Source: Prevotellaceae bacterium UBA2744
Lineage (GTDB): Bacteria > Bacteroidota > Bacteroidia > Bacteroidales > Bacteroidaceae
Assembly: GCA_002353575.1 (NCBI GenBank)
Contig: DEJQ01000002.1
Coordinates: 18,074 to 52,910, forward strand
DNA: 34,837 nucleotides
Direction: 5' to 3'
Each line of letters opens with the position of its first letter. The first letter of the stretch is position 1. The translations under genes and the position numbers were made by a program. Below the pieces are notes generated by a model. It made no database searches and had not been told where the DNA came from. It saw only the letters and a list, made by a program, of their open reading frames with translations. Shown here piece after piece: positions 25,298 to 32,639 of the stretch.

Positions 25298-25642
25298 CTT
25301 TTTTCCTCTTCGGAGCAATACTTTTTCCTCTTCGGAGCAATACTTTTTCCTCTTCGGAGCAGTAAGAATCAGAGCGAGGAGGAGGCGGAATCGGAGCGGA
25401 GGGTGTTTTCAGGGTGTTTTCAGGGTGTTTTCAATCCTCTGTTTAGGTATTTAAGATATTGGCGAACAGAAGTTTAGAAGGGGTGCAAGGAGTTTTTTAC
25501 ACTTTTTCCCATAAAAAATAATTTAAAAAAAATTTTTTATAGAAAGTTTCGACGAAAAAAGTATCAAAACACCCTTACAGACATCTGAAAGCCCCATGAA
25601 CACTGGGTTTCAGCTGATCATGGGGCAAAGAAAAACACCCTT
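25298..25642. other. Candidate replication origin: iteron-like repeats, AT-rich stretch and stem-loop
   Basis: The gene-free gap between HU-like and primase genes holds, in order: three direct copies of a 22-23 base unit containing CCTCTTCGGAGCA (25298-25320, 25321-25342, 25343-25362); three 11-base direct copies GGGTGTTTTCA (25401-25433); an AT-rich tract of about 70 bases (25490-25560); and two inverted copies AAACACCCTT (25567-25576 and 25633-25642) flanking a stem-loop (25585-25626). Repeats plus an AT-rich unwinding region beside a primase/helicase gene pair is the usual layout of a P4-type or plasmid origin. The origin role is inference. Confidence 0.45.
25585..25626. repeat. Stem-loop with two alternative pairings
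   Basis: GCCCCATGA (25591-25599) can pair with TCATGGGGC (25618-25626). Alternatively CTGAAA-g-CCC (25585-25594) pairs with GGGTTTCAG (25605-25613). The two cannot form together. No T-run follows on the minus strand, so it is a poor terminator for the primase gene. Confidence 0.6.
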
Positions 25643-25658
25643 GAAATTCCGCAAAAAA

Positions 25659-26702
25659 TCAGAAGCGGACTGACATACGTTGCTGTTGCAGGTAATCAGC
25701 TATGTCATACTTGGGCTGTGCGTCGGGAGCCATTCGGGAACAAAAGTCGCTGACGGTGAAATTGGCTATGTCTGCCATTCGGGAAATACCCTCGCGCCAT
25801 TCATCGACAGCATCGCAATCGGGCATGACTATTACGTTTCGCCCCCGGAGCGGAGCAAGCACGCTGCGCTTCAGCTGGTTCTTGTTTCCTGTAGCCAACC
25901 ATAGCGATTGGGGAAATGCCAGTGCGCCAAACAGTGCATTTTTCGGACTCTCCACCAACACCACATTGCTTTCGGGGAAACGTGACAACAGATGTTCACC
26001 AAACATGCAGTCGGAACGGAACTCTCCGCCTGGCGGCAGCCTGCCTTCCCGCACCCACATCTTGCCCAGCCAGTAGCAGCAGCCCTTTTCGCAATGGGCA
26101 AACCGTGGAGACTGCGGATCGGAATCGTAGAGCTGCATCTTCAGGTTGCATACGCGTCCCTTGGCGTCGATGTTCGGAAAGACAGTGTAGTCGTCGCAAT
26201 CCCTGAACGAATACGCGCCTATCCGATACTGCTCCACGACCCACTTCACTGCCTCGGGATGAAACATGTGCATAAGGCATCTGCAGAGTGAGTTTTCTGT
26301 TGAGACCAACTCGTCGAGCATCCTGGATGGAATATACTGCACAGGCGGTTCTTCCCGCTTCGGTCCGGGCTTCGTTCCGGATTGCCTGATGGGGGCTGTG
26401 AATGGAGTAGTACAGATGCCATATGTCGCAGACAGCCACCGGCAGGCATCCTTGAAGTTCCACCCTTCGTGCTGCATCACGTAGTCTATCACACTGCCGC
26501 CCTTGCCACAGGCAAAACAGTGGCAGCGGTTCTCGTCCGTGTGCTCGTAAAGCGTGAGCGAGGGGTGTTCATCCTCATGCCACGGACACGCCGTGACGTA
26601 GTTCGACCCGGCTCTGCGCACCGAGTCGAGTCTCTGCGCCACACGAGTGATGGGGACGGCATTCAGGCGCCCGGTATCAAAATGCTCACCATGCAAAATC
26701 AT
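25659..26702 (-). CDS. CHC2 zinc-finger primase-like protein with TOPRIM-like domain
   Basis: The 347-residue protein has a CHC2 zinc finger (Cys39, His42, Cys62, Cys65 in CPWHEDEHPSL...CHCFACGKGGS). This is followed by a middle region and a TOPRIM-like part: the acidic VVLVESPKNALFGAL motif and the DxD-like IVMPDCDAVDEW near residue 300. This arrangement fits DnaG-like primases of phages and plasmids, which lay RNA primers on single-stranded DNA. The start ATG overlaps the stop of the helicase gene by four bases (ATGA), indicating translational coupling. The protein is shorter than chromosomal DnaG and lacks a recognisable DnaB-binding tail, so it is probably an element-encoded primase. Confidence 0.83.
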   Translation of the reverse strand: MILHGEHFDTGRLNAVPITRVAQRLDSVRRAGSNYVTACPWHEDEHPSLTLYEHTDENRCHCFACGKGGSVIDYVMQHEGWNFKDACRWLSATYGICTTPFTAPIRQSGTKPGPKREEPPVQYIPSRMLDELVSTENSLCRCLMHMFHPEAVKWVVEQYRIGAYSFRDCDDYTVFPNIDAKGRVCNLKMQLYDSDPQSPRFAHCEKGCCYWLGKMWVREGRLPPGGEFRSDCMFGEHLLSRFPESNVVLVESPKNALFGALAFPQSLWLATGNKNQLKRSVLAPLRGRNVIVMPDCDAVDEWREGISRMADIANFTVSDFCSRMAPDAQPKYDIADYLQQQRMSVRF

Positions 26703-28162
26703 AGCCCTGCAACTTTAAGTCTGTAAAACTTCTGTTTATTTGACACTTCCGATTCGCCGACGAGCTTCTCCAGCCTGGCATAGAACTTGTTCCTGCCAAC
26801 AGGCTTAAGCAGCGACTCGTTACAGAAGTTACGGTAAGCCTTGTGTATATCGTTTGCCGATGTAGTAAACTCAGAAGGCTCACACATTTCCTTCAGAAAC
26901 AGCTTTACGTTGTCTGCCTGCAGTTTGTAGTTCTCGAGTGCATTCTCGCAAGAATCACTGACGGTGAACTCGCCTCGTTTCATCATCGACACCCAGGCTT
27001 TCAGCACCCAGTTCAGAATGCCTGGCAACTCACCGCGCAGCTTATCAGCCAGATGCTTATCCACTTCGTCCTGAGGAATTGTCACATCGAACGGCACGAT
27101 GATCAGCCGGCGGAAGAATCCAAAAGTAAGTTCTGCACGCGGCAGTTGGTTGAAAGCACAGATGAACTTGCCGTAGTCCGCCGTCATCACCGGATCCTTG
27201 TACAGATTCTTGACCAACACACGCTCGCCACCAGCCAGCAGTTTCATCACGTTGGCGTCAATATCGTCAGAACTCTCATAGCTGATGTTGAGCCGCTTTC
27301 CTACTATACCCGCACGCTTCACCTCATCGTTGGTCAGGTCACTGAGGCTGAGATAGCTCAGATTTGCCGCCCCCAGAAGATACTCGACAGTCTCCAGCAG
27401 CACAGACTTGCCGTTCTGCCCGTCGCCTACCATCCACAGAATCTTCTGGAAACGGTGGTCGTTCATCAGACAGTAGCTGATGTACTCTGCTATCACTTGC
27501 TGGTTTTCGCTCATCGGCAGCACCCTATCCAGGTACTTCATCCACAATTCGCACTCAGCCCCGGGGACATAAGGATAATCGAGGGTGCTCGTGAAGAGAT
27601 CTTCCTTGCAGTGCTCACGCAGCACAGCCGTACCATCCTTCTTCAGCTCGAGAGTGCCGTTGCTCAGGTTGACGAGAACCGTATCAGCCGGCAACTTCTT
27701 CCTGCGGAACTCGGCAATGTTGAAGGCAACACTCTCGAAGAGCGGATTCATGAACTGCTGATTCGTAAGCATATTGTCAGGCAGTCCGCATTTCACAGCG
27801 CAATCCCTCACAAAATCCTTCCACTGCTGCGGCTCTATACGTTCCCAATGAGTACCTACATAGACAGACACCCGCTGGTTGCTTTTCGCACTTTGGTCGT
27901 ACTCTTCGCACCACAGTCTGCCATCGGCCGCACGCTTCACCTCGCATACTACTATGTTGCGCAGTGTGTGTTGCGCAGGAGTCTTACCTGATGACATCTG
28001 CGCCATGATTTCCGTCTCGCACGTCTGTACATCGCCAAGGATAGCCTGGAGTGTGATGTCAACCATCTGCTCCATACGCTCTACACCATTTGTTAACAAC
28101 TCGGAAGCCTTAGCCTCCATTTCCTGCTCCAAAGGACTGGAGCTCATCTCGTTTTTTCCCAT
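26699..28162 (-). CDS. P4/D5-type superfamily 3 helicase (phage/plasmid primase family)
   Basis: The 487-residue protein has an N-terminal coiled or helical region, a D5_N-like domain (about 150-240: LVNLSNGTLELKK, PGAECELWMKYLDRVLP, QVIAEYISYCLM) and an SF3 helicase core. The core carries Walker A GDGQNGKS (246-253), a following acidic strand (NISYESSDDID), sensor NQLPR and the arginine-rich FGFFRRLIIVPF, then a C-terminal winged-helix-like part (TSANDIHKAYRNFCNE). SF3 helicases unwind origins of P4-like satellites, phages and plasmids as hexamers. It heads an operon with the primase gene (4-base overlap) under a promoter at 28291-28324. Confidence 0.87.
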   Translation of the reverse strand: MGKNEMSSSPLEQEMEAKASELLTNGVERMEQMVDITLQAILGDVQTCETEIMAQMSSGKTPAQHTLRNIVVCEVKRAADGRLWCEEYDQSAKSNQRVSVYVGTHWERIEPQQWKDFVRDCAVKCGLPDNMLTNQQFMNPLFESVAFNIAEFRRKKLPADTVLVNLSNGTLELKKDGTAVLREHCKEDLFTSTLDYPYVPGAECELWMKYLDRVLPMSENQQVIAEYISYCLMNDHRFQKILWMVGDGQNGKSVLLETVEYLLGAANLSYLSLSDLTNDEVKRAGIVGKRLNISYESSDDIDANVMKLLAGGERVLVKNLYKDPVMTADYGKFICAFNQLPRAELTFGFFRRLIIVPFDVTIPQDEVDKHLADKLRGELPGILNWVLKAWVSMMKRGEFTVSDSCENALENYKLQADNVKLFLKEMCEPSEFTTSANDIHKAYRNFCNESLLKPVGRNKFYARLEKLVGESEVSNKQKFYRLKVAGL

Positions 28163-28290
28163 ATTCGTTTTTTTCTTATTAGGGAAAAAGTGGTCTCGGG
28201 TTTACCTTGCTGACAGTCATTCCCGATTTGCCACCTCAACTGTACTCTCAACAGTACTGGACACGCAGCTTCGTGCCCGAGTTGATGGTG

Positions 28291-28324
28291 CGAAGGTAAA
28301 ACATATCCGAGTAGAGTTTCCAAA
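28291..28324 (-). promoter_or_regulatory. Promoter for the helicase-primase operon
   Basis: On the minus strand TTTG (28321-28324) and TACCTTCG (28291-28298) are 22 bases apart. It leaves a leader of about 120 bases that includes a small GTACT-ctcaac-AGTAC hairpin. Confidence 0.45.
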
Positions 28325-28644
28325 AGTTTGCAAGACAATTTAGTCTTCTGAAAATCATCTTAATGTACAGAATATGGCTGATTATGAGCCATTCACTTAA
28401 TTACCCTATGATGAAGATTCATGAAACGTCTTCTTCGTGTACAACGATTCATATTCGCGTTCACGTAAAATACACGAAATACCGACAACACAAAAAAATG
28501 GAGTTCTCGCATGGAAATACGTGTACGAAAAACCTATCAATCAGTCAAAGAAGCGGAGTTCACGAAAACCGCTTCGTAAATCGAAAAAAGTCACGTAAAT
28601 AAAATGGAAAAGAATCGATTGAGTAAAAATGTAATATCTACATG
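28325..28644. other. Gene-free AT-rich stretch with repeated CACGAAA/CACGTAAA motifs
   Basis: No convincing gene is visible. TTCACGTAAAA (28460-28470), TACACGAAAT (28471-28480), GTACGAAAAACC (28523-28534), TTCACGAAAACC (28559-28570) and TCACGTAAAT (28591-28600) share a core. The inverted repeat GAAGCGG/CCGCTTC (28550-28556 / 28569-28575) could end minus-strand transcription from the 402-residue gene, although it lacks a long T-run. A 22-codon frame at 28511-28579 (MEIRVRKTYQSVKEAEF...) is too short to call. Confidence 0.4.
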
Positions 28645-29853
28645 TCAAAAAGAAGAGCTAATCGCCCTGACATTAGGGAAATGTTCATCCAGGAGTGCAT
28701 TTAACCCGTTCAGGAATTCTTGCTGTTCATCCTTCAAAGATTTCCCTTTTTCTGAAACAAACTTCTTTCTTGCACCTGTAACTGCAGATTTCAAGATAGT
28801 GCCATGCTTCCCCCCATACTCCTTATAAATCCTATTGAAATAATTGAGGAACGACTCCACACCGAGTTTAATGTCACACCACTCCATAAAGAAGTACAAG
28901 CGCATGGCTGGTATTTTGTTCCTCTTACATTTATCAGGGAGTAGCAGATCAAACTTCTCTATGATGTAATTGATCCTTAGTATTTTCTCTTTATCTTTAC
29001 CAAACAGAGTATAAGCCAAAGCTAAGTCTGGATCTTCTTCAAGAGAACAAAACTTTTTTATTGTTATTTTGTGGACGTCTTTCGGCGTCCATTTATGAAA
29101 GAACGTAGAAGCATTTTTATTGTCTTTCATTATGGTTTCATATTCTCTGAACACAGGATTTAACGCATCAGACGAAAGCCCCTCGGTTTTAATAATAGCC
29201 TGTTTCAAGTCAGGATTCTGTACTAAAGCCTCTATGATATGAGCTTGTTGTCGCTTACTATTGTCGCAAGCCTCCAACAGCAATTCCATACATTTACGTT
29301 TATCTTGGCGTATGTAGTCTTCCTGTTGAATAACCCGAATACACTCCTCGATACATTCCCGCAGGTTTTGGTAAAACTTAAGCATTGTATAAAACAACTC
29401 TGCAACATAGTCAGGATAACTTTGAAGCCCGAAGAGGTCTATTACATAATTCGGGGTGTTAATCAAAGAGCGTTCATGCGCTTGCTTATTGGGCACTCCG
29501 TCTGGCAGCCTCCGTCTTGACGGCACACAGAATTTAACAAACAATCTCTTTGCCTCAGCAATTCCGCTCTTGATTTTTCTGGAAACTTTTAAAGCAGTAT
29601 CAAAACACTTGTTATTGTCGGTTGCATACATTTTATTAAAATCCTTACCAAAATCGAACAAGCGCAATTTCTGTCTTTCCAACCTGTTGTTATAATCACT
29701 TATGTCGAGTGTAAGACTTCTGATGCTACTCTCATCCATATTCTTTGCACTCAGAGCGAACAGAAGATTATGGACATCAAAGCTCTGGACGAACTTAAGA
29801 ATCAAGTCCATCTGCTCTTCGCTTGAATATCCTATTTGAGGAGACGTTCTCAC
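28645..29853 (-). CDS. Hypothetical protein of unknown family (402 residues)
   Basis: I do not recognise the family. The protein is hydrophilic and mostly helical by composition, with no signal peptide, membrane segment or familiar catalytic motif. Notable parts are an internal basic segment (PSRRRLPDGVPNKQAHERS), a Cys-containing helical part (LRECIEECIRVIQQEDYIRQDKRKCMELLLEAC) and a basic C-terminal region (SAVTGARKKFVSEKGKSLKDEQQEFLNGLN). The start is uncertain: GTG at 29853 gives 402 residues, ATG at 29811 gives 388. The gene is AT-richer than the core genes and lies in the accessory region between the replication module and the methyltransferase operon. A nucleic-acid or regulatory role is possible but unproven. 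Confidence 0.7.
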   Translation of the reverse strand: MRTSPQIGYSSEEQMDLILKFVQSFDVHNLLFALSAKNMDESSIRSLTLDISDYNNRLERQKLRLFDFGKDFNKMYATDNNKCFDTALKVSRKIKSGIAEAKRLFVKFCVPSRRRLPDGVPNKQAHERSLINTPNYVIDLFGLQSYPDYVAELFYTMLKFYQNLRECIEECIRVIQQEDYIRQDKRKCMELLLEACDNSKRQQAHIIEALVQNPDLKQAIIKTEGLSSDALNPVFREYETIMKDNKNASTFFHKWTPKDVHKITIKKFCSLEEDPDLALAYTLFGKDKEKILRINYIIEKFDLLLPDKCKRNKIPAMRLYFFMEWCDIKLGVESFLNYFNRIYKEYGGKHGTILKSAVTGARKKFVSEKGKSLKDEQQEFLNGLNALLDEHFPNVRAISSSF

Positions 29854-30046
29854 GAATGGGGATAATATTATTAATAGAGAAAATTCATCAGATATTTCGT
29901 ATTAGCAAAGTCTGTGCCAGCAACATTATTTATATATAACATACTGACATAATGACGTTTGATATGACAAAATTTGAGCATGAGACACCTTCTTGGCAGA
30001 AAAAATCAGTAAATTGTCTTGGTTTTTTCACAAATGTATTACCTTT
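29854..30046. other. AT-rich intergenic region with inverted TGACA/TGTCA half-sites
   Basis: No gene is supported here. TGACA occurs at 29945-29949 and 29965-29969 (and TGACG at 29953). ATATGACA and TTTGAGCA (29962-29980) reappear inverted as TGTCATAT (30082-30089) and TGCTCAAA (30091-30098), an A-B-A'-B' order. Confidence 0.5.
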
Positions 30047-30075
30047 TCATCGTGCAATGTCAGTTTTTCTGACAT
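30031..30075 (-). promoter_or_regulatory. Possible promoter and operator for the 402-residue gene
   Basis: On the minus strand TACATTTG (30031-30038) matches the -7 consensus, with TTG 16 bases upstream (30055-30057). The perfect inverted repeat ATGTCAG-ttttt-CTGACAT (30057-30075) overlaps the -33 position, as an operator would. The implied leader is about 170 bases. Confidence 0.35.
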
Positions 30076-30370
30076 ATAGCATGTCATATTTGCTCAAATC
30101 TCTCATCCGAACTACCACCTCGAACAAGAGCAATAAAGAGCGAACTAAATACACATTGGAGTTGCACCCATTGGTGCAGACTTTCTGAGAGAGGGAATTG
30201 ACGATAAGGAAATACCAGGTGCTTTTCTCCACACTCACTATCGGGTCCAATCGGCGCAAGGCGATAATCTGCTTACGGCGCTGCCGTTTCAGGTGGTCAA
30301 CATCCGTCGTGACGTGTTTCAGACGGCGGTAATCCTCGCAGAAGAAAGCCGAATACTTCACTTTTGCCAT
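30047..30370 (-). pseudogene. Probable gene fragment (N-terminus MAKVKYSAFFCEDYRR)
   Basis: A 107-residue open frame from ATG at 30370 starts with a basic, protein-like stretch (KRQRRKQIIALRRLDPIVSVE). At about 30,180 it passes into AT-rich sequence with a different base composition and the operator-like repeats. This pattern suggests the first 60 or so codons are the remnant of a gene truncated by recombination, with the rest being chance reading frame. I cannot name the family; a mobile-element origin is possible. Confidence 0.3.
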
Positions 30371-30469
30371 AATCGTAATGCGTATTAAGTTCTTTACTCC
30401 GAACATTCTTCAACAAGAGAAGCGGCAAAGCCGAGCGGCTCGGAATCCTGCGAGAAAACATAGCTTTTT

Positions 30470-30549
30470 GAGTTAGTGGGTAACTCTATTATAGTTAGTG
30501 GGTAAGTCTAATAGAGTTAGTGGGTAACTCCAAATGAGTTAGTTTTTAA
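30470..30549. repeat. 22-base-period direct repeats with internal palindrome
   Basis: AGTTAGTGGGTAA recurs with starts at 30471, 30493, 30515 and (degenerate) 30537, a strict 22-base spacing. Copies 1 and 3 read GAGTTAGTGGGTAACTC, in which GAGTTA and TAACTC are inverted. The array lies 210-290 bases upstream of the methyltransferase start. Iteron-like or regulator-binding. Confidence 0.8.
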
Positions 30550-30561
30550 GTCCTATATACT

Positions 30562-30635
30562 CATTGTTCCAAGTCTCTCCATTCTTCCATTGATGATTCT
30601 GAGGTCAGATATAGCAAATAATAATTGGAACGATG
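30562..30635. repeat. 11-bp imperfect inverted repeat
   Basis: CATTGTTCCAA (30562-30572) and TTGGAACGATG (30625-30635) are complementary at 10 of 11 positions, separated by 52 bases. Confidence 0.5.
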
Positions 30636-30703
30636 TATAAGTACTTACACATTTTCATTAAATCTTCTCGATTATAGCATTTTTTGTACAGATTTAGCCC
30701 AAT

Positions 30704-30727
30704 ACTCAATAAAATTGAGTAAATTTG
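30704..30727 (+). promoter_or_regulatory. Operator-like palindrome overlapping the -7 box of the methyltransferase operon
   Basis: ACTCAAT-AAA-ATTGAGT (30704-30720) is a perfect 7-bp inverted repeat. Its last base is the first base of TAAATTTG (30720-30727), a perfect TAnnTTTG match 33 bases upstream of the ATG at 30760. A repressor bound here would block the polymerase. No good TTTG is found at the usual -33 distance, so activation may be needed. Confidence 0.55.
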
Positions 30728-30759
30728 TAGCCATAATTGGAAATCGAAAGCAAACGAGT

Positions 30760-31893
30760 ATGGCAAATACGAACTTAGCAAATGCGAAGACGGCAAAGAA
30801 CGACGAGTTCTATACGCAATATCCCGATATTCAGAAGGAGATAAACGCCTATCTGGACTATGACCCGAATGTGTTTCGTGGAAAAACTGTGCTGTTGCCT
30901 TGTGATGACCCCGAGTGGAGCAACTTCACTAAGTTCTTCGCTCAGAACTTTGAACTATTGGGATTGAAGAAACTGATTTCCACAAGCTATGCCCCTGAAA
31001 GCAAGAAGTACAAGATGCCATACCAGCCGACACTCTTTGAAACTGAGCAACCGCATTTCAACGCAGACAAAAGTAAGACGCATGGAAAGATATTCGTACT
31101 TGAACGTGATGTAACGGGCGACAATCGTATCAACATCGAAGATTTGCAATGGCAGTATCTGGAGGGCGATGGTGATTTCCGTAGCAAGGAGATACGCAAA
31201 CTACGTGACGAGGCAGACATCATTGTAACTAATCCGCCTTTCTCACTTTTTAGGGAGTTTGTTGTTTGGCTCATTGAATCTGGAAAGAAATTTGCAATCA
31301 TTGGCAACGTTAATGCAATTTCCTATAAAGAAGTTTTTCCCTTGATTAAAGATAACAAGATGTGGATGGGTGTTAGTATACATAGCGGTGATCGTGAATT
31401 TGGAGTGCCAGACACATATCCACTTGAAGCATCAGGTTGGCGAATAGATGAGAACGGCAATAAATATATACGTGTAAAGGGAGTTCGCTGGTTTACAAAT
31501 ATTGACCATGGGCGACGTCATGAGCCACTGCAATTAATGACAATGGCGAAAAACTTCAAGCATAGTAAGCATAAAGAGATAAGAGGTCAAAAAGACTACG
31601 TTCATTATGAGAATTATGACGCAATAGACATTCCTTTTACCGACGCTATTCCTTCTGATTACGAAGGAGCAATGGGAGTTCCCATTACTTTTCTTGATAA
31701 ATATTGCCCAGAGCAATTTGAGATTATTGGTCATCCACATGGAGATTATGGATTAGAGTTAGGCTTAAAACCATATCCCCGTGAATTGAAAGAGTTAAAC
31801 AAAGGACTTCGTGATGGCGACCTATATTATATGAAGGACGGAAAGCCAGAACTTCCATATCGTAGAATATTAATCCGCAAAAAGCAATCGTAA
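30760..31893 (+). CDS. EcoRI-type adenine-specific DNA methyltransferase
   Basis: The 377-residue protein matches the EcoRI methylase family: N-terminal KTAKNDEFYTQYPDIQKEI (11-29), the SAM-site-like VLLPCDDPEWSNFTKFFAQNF (44-64), and catalytic motif NPPF (158-161) in DIIVTNPPFSLFREFV, followed by KFAIIGNVNAISYKE. It should transfer a methyl group from SAM to adenine N6 in a specific DNA site. No EcoRI-like endonuclease is next to it. ATG at 30760 is preferred over an upstream GTG/ATG extension at 30625 because the family motif begins here and the promoter lies at 30720. The stop is one base before the Fic gene. Confidence 0.9.
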   Translation: MANTNLANAKTAKNDEFYTQYPDIQKEINAYLDYDPNVFRGKTVLLPCDDPEWSNFTKFFAQNFELLGLKKLISTSYAPESKKYKMPYQPTLFETEQPHFNADKSKTHGKIFVLERDVTGDNRINIEDLQWQYLEGDGDFRSKEIRKLRDEADIIVTNPPFSLFREFVVWLIESGKKFAIIGNVNAISYKEVFPLIKDNKMWMGVSIHSGDREFGVPDTYPLEASGWRIDENGNKYIRVKGVRWFTNIDHGRRHEPLQLMTMAKNFKHSKHKEIRGQKDYVHYENYDAIDIPFTDAIPSDYEGAMGVPITFLDKYCPEQFEIIGHPHGDYGLELGLKPYPRELKELNKGLRDGDLYYMKDGKPELPYRRILIRKKQS

Positions 31894-31894
31894 C

Positions 31895-32635
31895 ATGGAC
31901 AACGGCCAACATACACAGACTCTGCTCTATGTGCTCCGCGAACAGAAAGCGATGAAGATGAAAGGTGGTATCTATCACAAGACACAGATAGACCTGACCT
32001 ACAACTCGAACCACATAGAGGGCAGCCGCCTGACGCACGAACAGACACGCTACATCTTCGAGACAAACACCATTGGCGTGGCTGCCGACGAGAAGCTGAA
32101 CGTGAACGATATCGTGGAGACAGTGAACCACTTCCGCTGCATCGACCTGATTATTGACAGAGCCGAGGAGCCGCTGTCGGAAGAACTGACGAAAACGCTG
32201 CACGGCATCCTGAAATCAGGAACTTCCGACAGTCGCAAGGATTGGTTTGCCGTAGGCGACTATAAACGTCTGCCCAACGAGGTGGGTGGCGAAAGGACGT
32301 GCGAACCGGAACTGGTACATGACAGCATGAGACGGCTTTTGGCTGAATATAACTCCAAGCCGCAGCACACACTTGAGGATGTTCTCGACCTGCATGTGCG
32401 TTTTGAAAAGATCCACCCGTTCCAGGACGGCAATGGCCGCGTGGGGCGTCTCATCATGTTCAAGGAGTGCCTGCGCAGTGGTATCGTGCCCTTCATCATC
32501 ACCGACGAACTGAAAATGTTCTATTACCGGGGACTACGCGAATGGGGGCACACCGACGGCTACCTGACTGACACGTGCCTGACGGCCCAAGACCAATATA
32601 AGGCAGCACTCGACTATTTCAGAATCAAATACTGA
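31895..32635 (+). CDS. Fic-domain protein with built-in inhibitory motif
   Basis: The 246-residue protein contains the Fic catalytic motif HPFQDGNGRVGR (174-185), with catalytic His174, acidic Asp178 and Arg185. An N-terminal inhibitory motif NSNHIEGS (Ser38...Glu42-Gly43) fits the [S/T]xxxE[G/N] pattern of class II Fic proteins, in which the Glu blocks ATP. Fic enzymes transfer AMP, or other nucleotide parts, to hydroxyl side chains of target proteins. The target here is unknown. Translation is probably coupled to the methyltransferase (1-base gap), and the DUF262-HNH gene begins 4 bases after its stop. Confidence 0.92.
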   Translation: MDNGQHTQTLLYVLREQKAMKMKGGIYHKTQIDLTYNSNHIEGSRLTHEQTRYIFETNTIGVAADEKLNVNDIVETVNHFRCIDLIIDRAEEPLSEELTKTLHGILKSGTSDSRKDWFAVGDYKRLPNEVGGERTCEPELVHDSMRRLLAEYNSKPQHTLEDVLDLHVRFEKIHPFQDGNGRVGRLIMFKECLRSGIVPFIITDELKMFYYRGLREWGHTDGYLTDTCLTAQDQYKAALDYFRIKY

Positions 32636-32639
32636 CGCT

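Noticed and set aside
25298..25433. CRISPR array
   Set aside because: The repeats are directly adjacent with no unique spacers, and no cas gene is present.
26843..27991. 382-codon plus-strand frame opposite the SF3 helicase
   Set aside because: Antisense shadow; the minus-strand frame has Walker A and D5-type motifs.
28363..28602. 79-codon plus-strand frame between the helicase and unknown genes
   Set aside because: Composition is irregular, it crosses the repeated CACGAAA motifs and hairpin, and it matches no family known to me.
29952..30188. 78-codon plus-strand frame
   Set aside because: It runs across operator-like inverted repeats in AT-rich DNA and has no recognisable domain.
30470..30549. 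CRISPR array
   Set aside because: The period is only 22 bases with about 5-9 variable bases between conserved cores, too short for spacers.
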